A stretch of 64,000 nt of DNA from Salinisphaera sp. LB1 (GTDB lineage Bacteria > Pseudomonadota > Gammaproteobacteria > Nevskiales > Salinisphaeraceae), in the NCBI RefSeq assembly GCF_003177035.1, contig NZ_CP029488.1:3416501-3480500 (forward strand), in the 5' to 3' direction. The notes beneath the pieces were generated by a model. It ran no database searches and was not told the origin of the DNA. It saw only the letters and a program-made list of their open reading frames with translations. The position numbers were made by a program, and so were the translations under genes. Shown piece by piece: positions 54,123 to 63,675 of the stretch (positions are counted from its first letter, which is position 1; every line of letters starts with the position of its first letter).

Positions 54123-55166
54123 ATGAGCACGCCGACTTCGCCCATGGCGCATACACCGAGCACGTTTCGCCTGGCCTCGATCGAGGAAGACGAACCGGGC
54201 GCCAAGTGGCAGGCCCTTTTCGACGCGCATTGGCCGCCGTATCAGACGTGGTTTCTTTCCGAAGGCGAACGCGCGCGTCCGGGCTATATGACGTCGTTGC
54301 GAAACCTCCGCGCGTATATGCCGGAGCTGTTGTCGACCTACGACAAACTGGTCGATCTCGCCGGCGGCGGCGATCTCGCCGCGCGTTTTCTGAGCTTCTA
54401 CCGCCCGCCGCCCTATCTGCTGGGGTGCTCGCAGGCGGTATGGGCCGGGCCCGAGCCGGCGCTGATTCGCAATTACGACTACAGCCCCATTCTGTTTGAA
54501 TGGGCCCTGCTGAAAACCCGCTGGCTGCGCCCGGTCATCGCCATCAGCGATTGTCTCTGGGGCGTGCTGGACGGAATCAACGATGCCGGGCTCGCGGTCT
54601 CGCTCGCATTCGGCGGGCGCAAGACCACGGGCGACGGTTTCGGCGTGCCGCTGGTGCTGCGCTACATACTGGAAACATGCGACAACGTCCGTGAGGCCTG
54701 TTTCGTGTTGCGGCGTGTGCCCGTCCACATGACATACAACCTGACACTGCTGGATCGCGCCGGCGTATTCGTCACCGCGTATCTGGCCCCCGACCGCAAA
54801 CCACGCTTCGTGCGGTCGCCGGTCAGCACCAACCACCAGGATCGTATCGAGTGGCCGGCCTACGCACGCATGAGCGCGAGCATCGAGCGCCGCGCCTTTC
54901 TCGAAGACCGCCTGGCCGATCCGAGCGAAACCAAAAGCCGATTCGTGAACCGCTTCCTGGAACCCCCGATTCATCGCATCCGCTACGAGCGGGCCTTCGG
55001 CACACTCTACACCGCAGTCTATCGTCCGACCGAAGCACGCGTGGAATACCACTGGCCCGGCCACCGGGTGCTGCAACAGTCGTTCGCATCGTTCGAGGAA
55101 GGACTCGAAACCATCCATCTGGGCGAGGCGACCGACGGGAAAGTGAGTGCCGGACATTCATCGTGA
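54123..55166 (+). CDS. C45-family autoproteolytic acyltransferase/amidohydrolase
   Basis: Ntn-hydrolase of about 347 aa related to isopenicillin-N acyltransferase. The putative nucleophile is C102 in YLLGCSQAVWAG; self-cleavage before this Cys would release an N-terminal propeptide of 101 residues. Following features are LIRNYDYSPILFEWA (conserved RNxD), then ISDCLWGVLDGINDAGLAVS and PVSTNHQDRIEWP. Relatives hydrolyse or form amide bonds between amino acids and amines (for example N-beta-alanyl-dopamine hydrolase Tan). Last of the four-gene row; convergent with the CBS gene. Propeptide length is longer than I would expect, so the start could be later. Confidence 0.85.
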   Translation: MSTPTSPMAHTPSTFRLASIEEDEPGAKWQALFDAHWPPYQTWFLSEGERARPGYMTSLRNLRAYMPELLSTYDKLVDLAGGGDLAARFLSFYRPPPYLLGCSQAVWAGPEPALIRNYDYSPILFEWALLKTRWLRPVIAISDCLWGVLDGINDAGLAVSLAFGGRKTTGDGFGVPLVLRYILETCDNVREACFVLRRVPVHMTYNLTLLDRAGVFVTAYLAPDRKPRFVRSPVSTNHQDRIEWPAYARMSASIERRAFLEDRLADPSETKSRFVNRFLEPPIHRIRYERAFGTLYTAVYRPTEARVEYHWPGHRVLQQSFASFEEGLETIHLGEATDGKVSAGHSS

Positions 55167-55417
55167 GTTTCCGTCGCGCTGTTCGCTGACGCCCGGCGAC
55201 GAATTGTCCGTGGAACGCCGGGGCGGCGCATACGGGGTACGGCGCGCTAAAACTGGCCATCCCCTCCTTTAGCGTGGCCCGCGCGGGCAAGCTGGCCATC
55301 GAGAATCAGCGAATCTGCGGCGGTTGCACAAAGACCGGGCGCCCGGGTCTGTCGGTGGACGCCCGGTAAAACCAACCGTCCGACCGCATGACCCTCGTCC
55401 GCTTCCGAGCTCGCACG

Positions 55418-55951
55418 CTAACGGCGGGCGCGTGTCTCCTGCCAGATTTCGTTGCCGACCAGGGTACGCATTCGATCCATTGATTCGGCAAACCACTCGA
55501 GAATGTCGTCCAGCGTAATGATACCGCGGAGATAGAACTCGGCGTCCACGACCGGCAGTCGCCGCACCCCCAGTTCAGCCATGCACTCCATCGCTTCCCA
55601 GATGTCGGCCGATTCATCGATGGTTTCGATGGGCGTCTGAACGATATCGCCAACCGCCAGCGAATCGATCGGTACGTCCTGAGCCAGCACTTCGATCACC
55701 AGATCCCGATCGGTCACGACGCCCACCAGCGCCGACTCCTTCTCGTCGGATTCGACGATGACCAGTGAGCCGACGTGGTATTTGCGCATCAGCGCCGCAG
55801 CATCACGGATGCGCGTATGCCTGGGTGTGGTGACGACATCCTTTTCGCAGAACCGCGCGACTTCCACCTGAGACTCCGGGTAGGCGTGAACGAGGCGACC
55901 ATCGTCATCGATCGCGGCGGCGGTATCTTGATTCAGGTCAAAGCGCCGCAC
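55418..55951 (-). CDS. Two-CBS-domain protein
   Basis: Cytoplasmic protein of 177 aa containing a tandem CBS pair. The first has AALMRKYHVGSLVIVESDEK and VGVVTDRDLVIEVLA, the second AMECMAELGVRRLPVVDAEF and GIITLDDILEWFAESM. CBS pairs bind adenine nucleotides (AMP, ATP, NAD). No catalytic domain is attached, so it probably regulates a partner. It is the most distal gene of the minus-strand block that starts at fadE and converges with the C45 gene. Confidence 0.92.
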   Translation of the reverse strand: MRRFDLNQDTAAAIDDDGRLVHAYPESQVEVARFCEKDVVTTPRHTRIRDAAALMRKYHVGSLVIVESDEKESALVGVVTDRDLVIEVLAQDVPIDSLAVGDIVQTPIETIDESADIWEAMECMAELGVRRLPVVDAEFYLRGIITLDDILEWFAESMDRMRTLVGNEIWQETRARR

Positions 55952-56005
55952 TCCGGAGCGCCGACGCCGCCGGCATGCGGTTCGGCACGGGTACGGGTCG
56001 TGCGG

Positions 56006-56797
56006 CTACTGGCTGTCGCCGCCTGACGCTGACGAACGCGGGGTTTTTGCCTCGTTGCCGGCGCTGGAATGCTCGCCCGGCGGGTGCTCGCGGCCCGGAT
56101 TCCCGTTACCTGGGGAGGTCGGAGTCTCGCCCTGCGCCACGCAGTTCATGTGGCTCGCACCATCGATGTTGAGCGTGATCTTGTCGTGGCCAAATGTAAG
56201 CTGGTCACCGTGATCGTCGGCGTAAACGGCTGCCTGCGCACCGCTGCCTTTCTTTGCTTCCAGGGTGATCTGCCGCTTACCCATATGCAATATGGCTTGC
56301 TTAGGGGTGTGGGCCATATCGAAGCGAAAATCATCGTCGCATCGATAATGCCGGAAATCCCCACCCGCACCGGAGTCGTTCGCCTGAAGCATCAACAGCG
56401 CCGGCTTTTGTTGTTCGCGCGGGGTGACGGCCTGCGGCACCGGCGTCTGCCAACGCACGTCGCCACCCTTATCCATGATCTGTGCCGATAGACCGTACTG
56501 GCCGCCGCTGCCGAGCAACGCCGATCCGACCGAGATATTGAAGCTGACCGGCAGTTTGCCCAGATCGTGCAGCGTGCGCTCGGCCACAATGCGATTCTCG
56601 CCGCCGCCAACGTCGTGCTCGATCAGGCTGATACGCGCGCTGGCATGATTCGGGAGTTTGCCATCGCCCGCCAGCGCCAGTCGGCCGCGAATATGCACAT
56701 CCTGGGACTGGCTCGAGCCGCAACCAGCCAGAATGGCGACTGTCGCCATCATTGATGCGACGATGAGCGCTCGGGCGCTTCTTTGGAGTTTTGCCAT
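56006..56797 (-). CDS. Lipoprotein with YbaY-type domain and C-terminal MliC lysozyme-inhibitor domain
   Basis: About 263 aa from ATG 56797 (a TTG upstream is possible). The lipobox is AILAGC. The first domain (DVHIRGRLALAGDGKLPN, then KLPVSFNISVGSALL) is the YbaY/pilotin-like beta barrel (PF09619). The second, from YRCDDDFRFDM to HMNCVA, has the MliC pattern with the Cys pair and an AVYADDHG loop, the signature of membrane-bound lysozyme inhibitors. A Pro/Gly/Ser-rich tail follows. The fusion suggests an outer-membrane anti-lysozyme role. It is 13 bp after tag. Confidence 0.82.
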   Translation of the reverse strand: MAKLQRSARALIVASMMATVAILAGCGSSQSQDVHIRGRLALAGDGKLPNHASARISLIEHDVGGGENRIVAERTLHDLGKLPVSFNISVGSALLGSGGQYGLSAQIMDKGGDVRWQTPVPQAVTPREQQKPALLMLQANDSGAGGDFRHYRCDDDFRFDMAHTPKQAILHMGKRQITLEAKKGSGAQAAVYADDHGDQLTFGHDKITLNIDGASHMNCVAQGETPTSPGNGNPGREHPPGEHSSAGNEAKTPRSSASGGDSQ

Positions 56798-56810
56798 CAA
56801 AACGTCTGTT

Positions 56811-57479
56811 TCAGTCGATCGAAAATGCAAGTATCTGACTCAGTTGGCAATACGGTCGGCCAGACTGTTCGTTCCAGATATTGAATAGTGCCTGAATACG
56901 CCGGTGCGCGCTCCGGCCGTTTGCTTTGCCGGAATAAACCTGCCATTCGGACATCGCCCGCACCACCCAGTCGGTCAACAAGAAGGTATCCTTGCCGGCC
57001 ATGCGGAGAAAGGCCGGGCCGGACTGGCCGCCGAGCTGGGTGAAGCGTGCCTTGAGCTCAGCCCAGAGCTCGACGATCTCGTCCTCGGGCCACTCCGCCA
57101 GCCAGAAGCCGAAGCTGCCGAACTCGTCGACGATAGCCTGCATGGCCCGTGCGTTGTCGCGTACGGCAAATATCTTCCGGCGATGGCGGATCAGCTGCTC
57201 GTCGCTGGCCAGTCGTTTGAGATCGTCCTCGCTGAGCGCGGCCACGGATTCAAGCTGGAAATCATCGAACTCTGCCTCGAACGCCGGCCAGCGTGCGTCG
57301 ACCAGGCGATGCGTCAGGCCGGCGCGAAAAATACGCCGGCACATCACTGACAAATAGCGGTCGTCTCCGATCATGGCGAGGCTTTCCGGCGGCTCCGGCC
57401 GCACCAGCGCCGCCTCGAGTTCCGCGGTGCCGCCCAGGTGTGCGCGGGCAGCGGATTCGATCCTGTCGAATTCGATCAT
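56811..57479 (-). CDS. tag: DNA-3-methyladenine glycosylase I family protein
   Basis: Base-excision DNA repair enzyme of about 222 aa. The N-terminus differs from E. coli Tag, but the core fits: SVMCRRIFRAGLTHRLVDAR, then EFDDFQLESVAALSEDDLKR and LIRHRRKIFAVRDNARAM, which match the Tag helix-hairpin region. The later WVVRAMSEWQVYSGKANGRS stretch is atypical, and the zinc-binding His/Cys residues of classical Tag are not obvious. I call the family with moderate confidence. ATG 57479 is used. It follows a strong hairpin. Confidence 0.75.
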   Translation of the reverse strand: MIEFDRIESAARAHLGGTAELEAALVRPEPPESLAMIGDDRYLSVMCRRIFRAGLTHRLVDARWPAFEAEFDDFQLESVAALSEDDLKRLASDEQLIRHRRKIFAVRDNARAMQAIVDEFGSFGFWLAEWPEDEIVELWAELKARFTQLGGQSGPAFLRMAGKDTFLLTDWVVRAMSEWQVYSGKANGRSAHRRIQALFNIWNEQSGRPYCQLSQILAFSID

Positions 57480-57534
57480 GGGCTCGTTGCCGTAAGAGAT
57501 TGTGCACAATTGTACGCGGAATAGAACGGCGAAG

Positions 57535-57565
57535 GGCCTGTTGCCAACGCACACGGCAACAGGCC
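57535..57565 (-). terminator. Perfect hairpin between the 44-aa ORF and tag
   Basis: An 11-bp perfect stem GGCCTGTTGCC / GGCAACAGGCC with a 9-nt loop AACGCACAC. Read on the minus strand it is followed by CTTCGCCGTTCTATTC, weakly U-rich. It lies 32 bp after the small ORF stop, so it may end the recQ transcript or attenuate read-through to tag. Confidence 0.5.
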
Positions 57566-57597
57566 GGCCGGGGTCGCGCAGTTTGCGGCGCTCGGAA

Positions 57598-57732
57598 TCA
57601 GTGCTTGGCCGGGTCCGGCGCATCCGGCAGCGCCGAGTCGCCGGGTACCTCGCGCGTCAGATGCAGAAAATGCAGATGACTCTCGTCCTGATCGAAAATG
57701 TCGTCGATCACCCGATCCTTGGAGTCGCTCAT
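57598..57732 (-). CDS. Small acidic ORF downstream of recQ
   Basis: 44-aa reading frame (start MSDSKDRVIDDIFDQDES, end PDPAKH) with a GAGGG ribosome site about ten bases upstream. It is soluble and acidic with two short helices and a His-rich stretch (HLHFLHL). It starts 49 bp after the recQ stop on the same strand. No family was recognised. Coding is supported by its ribosome site and position, but comparison with relatives is needed to be sure. Confidence 0.5.
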   Translation of the reverse strand: MSDSKDRVIDDIFDQDESHLHFLHLTREVPGDSALPDAPDPAKH

Positions 57733-57781
57733 CAGATCGTAGCCCTCGTGCCTCCAGTGAGGAACACTTCGAGACGAGGGC

Positions 57782-59584
57782 CTAACTCACATGTTGCGCG
57801 ATGGTCTCGACAAAGGCACGGCCATAAGCATCGCGTTTCTTTTCACCCACGCCCGGCACATCCGACAACTCGGCGACATCGGTGGGGCGCCGCGCAAGCA
57901 TCTCGCGCAGCGTGGCGTCATGGAAGATCACGTAGGGCGGCACATCCTGCTCGCGCGCCAACTCCAGCCGCAGCGCCCGCAACGCCTCCCAGAGTGGCTC
58001 ATCCTCGATCTCGATCGGCGGCAGCGCCTTCTTGACCGCCCGGCGCGAGCGTTTGCCGCCGCGATCCACCCGCAGCTCCAGCGTTTGCTCGCCGCGGAGC
58101 AACTCGCGACAGCCGGCGGCCAGCTGGAGGCCACCGTAGGCCTGCTCGACGTGAATATAGCCGAGCGCAATCAGCTGGCGAATGATCGAGCGCCACTGCT
58201 TGGCCGAAAGATCGTCGCCGATCCCGGCTGTCGACAGCGCATCATGCCCGAGATCGCGCGCGCGATCCGAGTGTGCGCCGCGCAGATGATCCACGACATA
58301 GCCCGTACCGAAGCGTTGACCGGTTCGATATATCGCCGATAGCGCCATGCGTGCATAGCGGGTGGCGTCATAGGTTTCCGGCGGATTGAGACAGGTGTCA
58401 CAATTGCCGCAGGCGGTCTCGCATTGCTCACCGAAATAACCGAGCAGGTTGATACGTCGGCAGCTGGCGATCTCGCAGTATGCGAGCATCGCGTCCAGCT
58501 TGGCCCGCTCGACCCGCTTGCGGTCTTCGGCGGCTGCGCCCTGCTCGATCATGCGGCGCCGCTGTACGGCATCGCCGAGCCCGTAGAGCATCCAGGCCGT
58601 GGCGGGTTCACCGTCGCGACCGGCTCGACCGGTTTCCTGATAATAGGCTTCGATGCTGGCCGGCAGATCGAGATGCGCCACGAATCGCACGTCGGGCTTG
58701 TCGATGCCCATACCGAAGGCAACCGTCGCACAGATGATCACGCCTTCCTCGCGTAGAAACCGCGACTGGTGATGCTCGCGCATGGCCGGGGACAGGCCGG
58801 CGTGATAGGGCAGCGCCGTATGGCCGGCGTGCGTCATCCACTCAGCGGTATCCTCGACCTTGCGCCGCGACAGACAATACACGATGCCGGCCTGCCCGGG
58901 ATGCTCGCGCTCGATGAAGTCGGCGAGCTGTTGTTTGGCGTTGCCGCGCTCGGCGACCCGGTACTGAATATTCGGCCGATCGAAGCTGTGCAGATAACGC
59001 GCCGCGTCTTCCAACGCCAGACGCTCGATGATTTCCGCCCGCGTCGGCAGATCGGCGGTCGCGGTGAGTGCCATGCGCGGCACATCCGGAAACTGCTCGG
59101 CCAATGCCGCGAGCTGGCGATATTCCGGCCGAAAGTCGTGCCCCCACTGCGATACGCAATGCGCCTCGTCGATGGCGAACAGCGCGATCGACGAACGCTG
59201 CAGGAGATTCAGCATGCGCGGCTGGAGCAGTCGTTCCGGCGCAACATAGACGATATCCAGGGCGCCGCTGGCGACATCGCGTTCGATCGCGGCCTGCGAT
59301 GCGGCGTCGAGGGTGGAATTCAGATAGGCCGCGGCCACACCCAGTTGCCGCAACGCCGCCACCTGATCCGCCATCAATGCGATCAACGGTGACACCACGA
59401 CCGCGACCCCCGGACGCACCAGCGCCGGGATCTGATAGCACAACGATTTGCCGCCGCCGGTGGGCATCAGCACCAGGGCATCACCCCCGTCGACGACATG
59501 CGCGATGATATCGGCCTGTTGCCCGCGGAACGCGCTGTAGCCGAAAACCGACGTCAGCACCGATTGCGCCGAGCGCGCTGCCAC
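57782..59584 (-). CDS. recQ: ATP-dependent DNA helicase RecQ
   Basis: 3'-5' helicase of 600 aa acting in recombination and repair. The start [20 protein letters not shown] contains the Q-motif ([10 protein letters not shown]). Motif I is [16 protein letters not shown] near residue 37, DEAH is [18 protein letters not shown] near 135, and motif VI is [12 protein letters not shown] near 320. The zinc-binding Cys run is [17 protein letters not shown] then [12 protein letters not shown] wHTH (RQC) and HRDC domain follow ([20 protein letters not shown]). It starts three bases after the trhA stop. Confidence 0.97.
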   Translation of the reverse strand: MAARSAQSVLTSVFGYSAFRGQQADIIAHVVDGGDALVLMPTGGGKSLCYQIPALVRPGVAVVVSPLIALMADQVAALRQLGVAAAYLNSTLDAASQAAIERDVASGALDIVYVAPERLLQPRMLNLLQRSSIALFAIDEAHCVSQWGHDFRPEYRQLAALAEQFPDVPRMALTATADLPTRAEIIERLALEDAARYLHSFDRPNIQYRVAERGNAKQQLADFIEREHPGQAGIVYCLSRRKVEDTAEWMTHAGHTALPYHAGLSPAMREHHQSRFLREEGVIICATVAFGMGIDKPDVRFVAHLDLPASIEAYYQETGRAGRDGEPATAWMLYGLGDAVQRRRMIEQGAAAEDRKRVERAKLDAMLAYCEIASCRRINLLGYFGEQCETACGNCDTCLNPPETYDATRYARMALSAIYRTGQRFGTGYVVDHLRGAHSDRARDLGHDALSTAGIGDDLSAKQWRSIIRQLIALGYIHVEQAYGGLQLAAGCRELLRGEQTLELRVDRGGKRSRRAVKKALPPIEIEDEPLWEALRALRLELAREQDVPPYVIFHDATLREMLARRPTDVAELSDVPGVGEKKRDAYGRAFVETIAQHVS

Positions 59585-59586
59585 AA

Positions 59587-60288
59587 TCAGGACGTCTGGC
59601 TCAGGGCGGCCGCCGACTGGGCCAGCGGGATCACGTAGAACAGCACCGCGAAGAAGTGACAGGCGCTACCCGCAATCACGAACACATGCCATATGGCGTG
59701 GTTGTACGGCATGCGATCCCAAGCATAGAACACCACGCCCACGGTATAGGCCACGCCGCCCGCCAGCAAAAGCCAGATGCCCCCGGCGGCTACGTTCTCC
59801 AGCAGCGGACGGATTACCAGCACGACGGTCCAGCCCATGGCGACATAGAACGAGGTGGACAGATAACGCACATGCCGCAGCGATGTGGTCTTGATGACGA
59901 CGCCGGCGAGTCCGAGCGCCCAGACCAGGCCCAACAGGCTCCAGCCCCACACACCACGTAGATTGACCAGCGTGAACGGCGTGTATGTTCCGGCGATGAG
60001 AAAATAGATCGCCAGGTGATCGATCACCCGGAACACGCCCTTTGCCCGCGGCGGCGCGATACTGTGATAAAGCGTTGACGCCAGATGGGAGAAAATCAGG
60101 CTGGTGCCGAAGATGGATACCGCCACAATATGCCAGACGGTGCCGTACAGCGCGGCATAAACCACCAGGATAACCATTCCCGCGATCGACAACGCCGTGC
60201 CGATGCCGGACGTGACGGCGTTGGCGATCTCTTCGCCCAGGGTATAGCCGCTACTGTTCACCCGCGGCCCGGATTGCACGCTGCTCAT
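59587..60288 (-). CDS. Hemolysin III family (PAQR/TrhA) membrane protein
   Basis: Inner-membrane protein of 233 aa with seven hydrophobic helices. The PAQR/hemolysin III pattern is visible: [32 protein letters not shown] with the conserved His, then [18 protein letters not shown] and a C-terminal [19 protein letters not shown]. The conserved His, Asp and His residues form the zinc site of PAQR proteins. Bacterial members influence membrane fluidity homeostasis. ATG 60288 is used. It lies between fadE and recQ on the same strand. Confidence 0.92.
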   Translation of the reverse strand: MSSVQSGPRVNSSGYTLGEEIANAVTSGIGTALSIAGMVILVVYAALYGTVWHIVAVSIFGTSLIFSHLASTLYHSIAPPRAKGVFRVIDHLAIYFLIAGTYTPFTLVNLRGVWGWSLLGLVWALGLAGVVIKTTSLRHVRYLSTSFYVAMGWTVVLVIRPLLENVAAGGIWLLLAGGVAYTVGVVFYAWDRMPYNHAIWHVFVIAGSACHFFAVLFYVIPLAQSAAALSQTS

Positions 60289-60343
60289 GGGGCGTATTGT
60301 GCCACGCTCGAACCGCTTTCGCGGCACGGGCATGGCCCGGCCG

Positions 60344-62617
60344 CTATTGGTTGGCCGCCCGCGCCATCCCCGGGTCGCGCCCGTCGTGCACGTTGTCGTT
60401 ATGACGCGACAGGCTGTCGCGGTAATAGTCCGCCTGATCGAACACATCCACCTGGATGGCGGCCCGGCGCGCGGTTTCGGCCGCGCGGATGCGTTGCGCC
60501 TCGTCCGCCGAGATGATCCCGGCGGCCAGCGCCGGCTCGATCGCCGCGACCACGTCCGGGGCGCTGATCTTGCCGTGACGCATCGCCTTTTTTACCCGCA
60601 TCTGCGGCTCGGCCGAGTCACTCACCAGGCGCCAGGCATGCAGCAACCGCCCCATGCCCGGCTCGTCGTCGCGCGGCGACCCCAGGCCGCCGAGGGCGAT
60701 GCGCTGGTACTGTTCGCCCGGCGTCTGAATGGCCGCCGCGACGCGGCGATCCTCGGCATCGCCCGGCCCGCTGGACAGCGGATTGATCTTGAGGAAAAAC
60801 CGGCCTGGATAACGCAGCATCCAGCCCACCACGGGCGTATCAAAGTTGGCGTAGATGCCCTCGAACGCGCGCTGGATTTCAAGCAGGCAGTATTTGAGCG
60901 CCCAATGGACGACCGGCAGATCCTCCTTCCTTGCACCTTCGGCATGGAAGCGGCGCAGCGTGGTCACCCCGAACACCATCCAGGACAAGGCATCCGCGAA
61001 GCGGCCCGACAGCTGCCCGCGTTGCTTGAGCTTGCCGCCCACGCAAAACATCGCCAGATCGGTGAGCAAGGCAAAGCGCGTCGACGCCCAGCCAAGTTTC
61101 TTGAAATAGCGCGCAGTCTCGTCCGCCACCGGCGCCTTGACCGTCGCCCCGCGGGTGAGGCCGCGGACCACTCCGCGGCCGACGTTGGCGATGGAATGGC
61201 CCATCCAGCCCAGCAGCGCCTTGCGGAACGCGCGCACATCCTTGTTTTCGAGCGCGCCCAGCGTAGCCAGCGCATAGGGATGGCAACGCACGGCCCCCTG
61301 CCCGAAGATCATCAGCGTCCGTGTGAGGATGTTCGCGCCTTCCACGGTGACACTCACCGGCGCCGAGATATAAGCCGATCCGAGAATATTGTTCGGGCCC
61401 TGCATCACACCCGCGCCCGCCATGACATCCATGCCATCGATCAGCAGCTGTTGTCCCAGCTCGGTGGTCTGCTGCTTGAGAATGGCAGAGACCACCGGCG
61501 GATGATGCCCGGCATCGACTCCCGCGCACACATACACCCGCGACGATTCGAGCACATAGGCCAGGGCCGCGGTGCGCGCGACCTTGGCGGTCACGCCCTC
61601 CATCCAGCCAATCGGGATGCCGAACTGTTCGCGTACCATGCTGTACGGCCCGACCGCGGCGGCCGCTGCCTTGGCCGAAGCCACGCCGCCGGCGGGCAGC
61701 GAAACCGCCCGCCCGCCACCAAGCTGCTCCATGAGCATGCGCCAGCCCTGCCCGGCCTGCGTCGGGCCGCCGATGATGTTATCGGCCGGGACCACCACGT
61801 CCTCGCCGTGGATCGGGCCGTTGTCGAACGGACCGATCGGCAGGTGATGATCGCCCAGGCGCAGACCTGGCGTGCCTTTTTCCAGCAGGACCACCGTAAT
61901 GCCGGGCTGCTCGCCGCCCCCCAGCAGGTTGTCCGGGTCATGCAGCTGGCAAGCCAGGCTCACCAGATTGGCGATCGGCGCCAGGGTGATATAGCGCTTG
62001 GTGAAATTCAGGCGCAGCTTGAGCTGGCCATCATCCGCCTTGAACACCACCGCCTCGGCCCGAATCGAGGCGGCATCCGACCCCGCTGTCGGCTCGGTCA
62101 GGCCGAAGCACGGCACGAACTCGCCGCTGGCGAGTTTTGGCAGGTAATGAGATTTCTGCGCCTCGGTGCCATAGCCGATCAACAATTCGGCCGCACCTAG
62201 TGTGTTGGGGATGACCACGAGGGTGCCCACCGGCCCGAGCTGCGCGGTCTTCATCATGACAGCACTACGCCCCAGGGTGGAAAACCCGGAACCGCCGTAT
62301 GCCTTAGGGATGATCAGCCCGAAGAAACCCTGCTCGCGCAGGAAAGTCCAGATTTCATCCGGTACGCGACGGGTGTTGTGCAGTTCCCAGTGATCCACGC
62401 GACGCAACAGCTCCTCGACCGGCCCGTCCAGAAAAGCCTGTTCCTCCGGCGGCAGCGCCGGATAGGCCTCCTCCATCATTGAACGGAAATCGGGGTTACC
62501 TGAAAACAGTTCGCCGTCGATCCAGACCGATCCGGCGTTGAGCGCCTGGCGTTCGGTATCGGAGATGCGCGGGAGCACTTTAGCCTTGTCGAGCTTGTTG
62601 AGGATCATCGAAAACAT
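60344..62617 (-). CDS. fadE: Acyl-CoA dehydrogenase FadE
   Basis: First enzyme of fatty acid beta-oxidation; 757 aa, shorter than the E. coli form because the membrane-anchor N-terminus is absent. The acyl-CoA dehydrogenase core shows FGLTEPTAGSDAAS near residue 175, the RYITLAPIANLVSLA segment, and the later GGRAVSLPAGGVASAKAAAA. A C-terminal DUF1974 region (about 470-740) is typical of FadE. It starts the minus-strand block with trhA and recQ. A TetR gene begins divergently 263 bp away and is the obvious candidate regulator. Confidence 0.93.
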   Translation of the reverse strand: MFSMILNKLDKAKVLPRISDTERQALNAGSVWIDGELFSGNPDFRSMMEEAYPALPPEEQAFLDGPVEELLRRVDHWELHNTRRVPDEIWTFLREQGFFGLIIPKAYGGSGFSTLGRSAVMMKTAQLGPVGTLVVIPNTLGAAELLIGYGTEAQKSHYLPKLASGEFVPCFGLTEPTAGSDAASIRAEAVVFKADDGQLKLRLNFTKRYITLAPIANLVSLACQLHDPDNLLGGGEQPGITVVLLEKGTPGLRLGDHHLPIGPFDNGPIHGEDVVVPADNIIGGPTQAGQGWRMLMEQLGGGRAVSLPAGGVASAKAAAAAVGPYSMVREQFGIPIGWMEGVTAKVARTAALAYVLESSRVYVCAGVDAGHHPPVVSAILKQQTTELGQQLLIDGMDVMAGAGVMQGPNNILGSAYISAPVSVTVEGANILTRTLMIFGQGAVRCHPYALATLGALENKDVRAFRKALLGWMGHSIANVGRGVVRGLTRGATVKAPVADETARYFKKLGWASTRFALLTDLAMFCVGGKLKQRGQLSGRFADALSWMVFGVTTLRRFHAEGARKEDLPVVHWALKYCLLEIQRAFEGIYANFDTPVVGWMLRYPGRFFLKINPLSSGPGDAEDRRVAAAIQTPGEQYQRIALGGLGSPRDDEPGMGRLLHAWRLVSDSAEPQMRVKKAMRHGKISAPDVVAAIEPALAAGIISADEAQRIRAAETARRAAIQVDVFDQADYYRDSLSRHNDNVHDGRDPGMARAANQ

Positions 62618-62773
62618 GCGATTCTCCGGGCTTTATTGCACGGCAGTACAAAACGATCGCGCCTGGCGTCAGGCCGCGCACGCGGGTGGACTTTGGTCTC
62701 AGCTTAGCTCGACTCGCGTCATGTTCCAACAATAATAAAAATTACTATTTTCATTTAACCTGCTCGTCATACA

Positions 62774-62802
62774 TTGACTGATTATCATTGCGCGCAATTA
62801 TC
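62774..62802 (+). promoter_or_regulatory. tetR promoter with embedded 12-bp palindrome
   Basis: TTGACT (62774-62779), 17-nt spacer, ATTATC (62797-62802). Within the spacer lies the perfect palindrome ATTGCGCGCAAT (62787-62798). Such placement fits TetR autorepression. The AT-rich stretch 62730-62757 probably contains the minus-strand fadE promoter; I cannot define it. Confidence 0.5.
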
Positions 62803-62880
62803 GAGACGATTAGACATGATTGGGAGAGGAATGATGCAGTGGTAAAGTCGCTGCTTTGTTTCGTGTAACAGGTATTACTG

Positions 62881-63564
62881 GTGATCGAGCGTTATCCAAA
62901 GACGACAATCGAGCGCGAAAAAGCCCTGGCGCAGATCGATCCGGAAACCCGTCATCGGATCGAGGATGCCGCGCGGGTGCTGTTCGCGGAACGGGAATTC
63001 CATCGAGTCAAGTTGATCGACGTTGCCAAGCACGCCCGCATCAGCCTGCAGACGCTGTACAAGTATTACGGCAGCAAGGAAACCGTGCTGTTCGCGAGTC
63101 TCGACACCTGGCTGTCGATCCTGGCCCGTCGCATGATCGATCACCTGCAGGGAATCGAGAACTTTCGCGACCGGTTGCGCAAGGTGTTCTGGGTGTTGCT
63201 CGATTACTTCGAGCGCAACCCGGAAGTCGCCCAGATCATCCTGAGTTCGGTATATCTGAATACTTGGCGCGAGGACGATACATTTCGTCAGCCCCAGCTC
63301 ATGTCGGTGTTTCTGGGCGTGATCGAGGAAGGCCGCCGGGCCGGCATCCTGACTTCCGCCGTGGACGAGGTCGAGATCTCGGACTTCATCTGGGGCGTGG
63401 CCAATCGCAACGTGGCGATGTGGCTCATGCGCGGCCGCAAGTATGGGCTGGCCGAACGCGCGCCCGTGCTGTTCAACATGATATGGCGGGGAATTGCCAG
63501 CGATCCGGCGCTTGCCGAAACTCTCGATATCGAAATGGAGCCGCGACCGATGACAACGCGCTGA
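62881..63564 (+). CDS. TetR-family transcriptional regulator
   Basis: About 227 aa from GTG 62881. The helix-turn-helix is near residue 20-65: RIEDAARVLFAEREFHRVKL, IDVAKHARISLQTLYKYYGS, then KETVLFASLDTWL. The C-terminal ligand-binding domain is helical. It is divergent from fadE, with a 12-bp palindrome in its own promoter, so regulation of beta-oxidation is plausible, by analogy with PsrA-type regulators, but that is inference. The last 10 residues are Pro/Arg/Thr-rich. Confidence 0.92.
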   Translation: MIERYPKTTIEREKALAQIDPETRHRIEDAARVLFAEREFHRVKLIDVAKHARISLQTLYKYYGSKETVLFASLDTWLSILARRMIDHLQGIENFRDRLRKVFWVLLDYFERNPEVAQIILSSVYLNTWREDDTFRQPQLMSVFLGVIEEGRRAGILTSAVDEVEISDFIWGVANRNVAMWLMRGRKYGLAERAPVLFNMIWRGIASDPALAETLDIEMEPRPMTTR

Positions 63565-63675
63565 ACCGCGTTGGTGCGGTCGGCATCCGCTGCGCGGGGC
63601 GCAATCCTTCGGGTCAAACGTTGTTTTGCCGCAATACAGCGCTTGGCGCGGACGCGGACGAAACGGCAACAGGCT

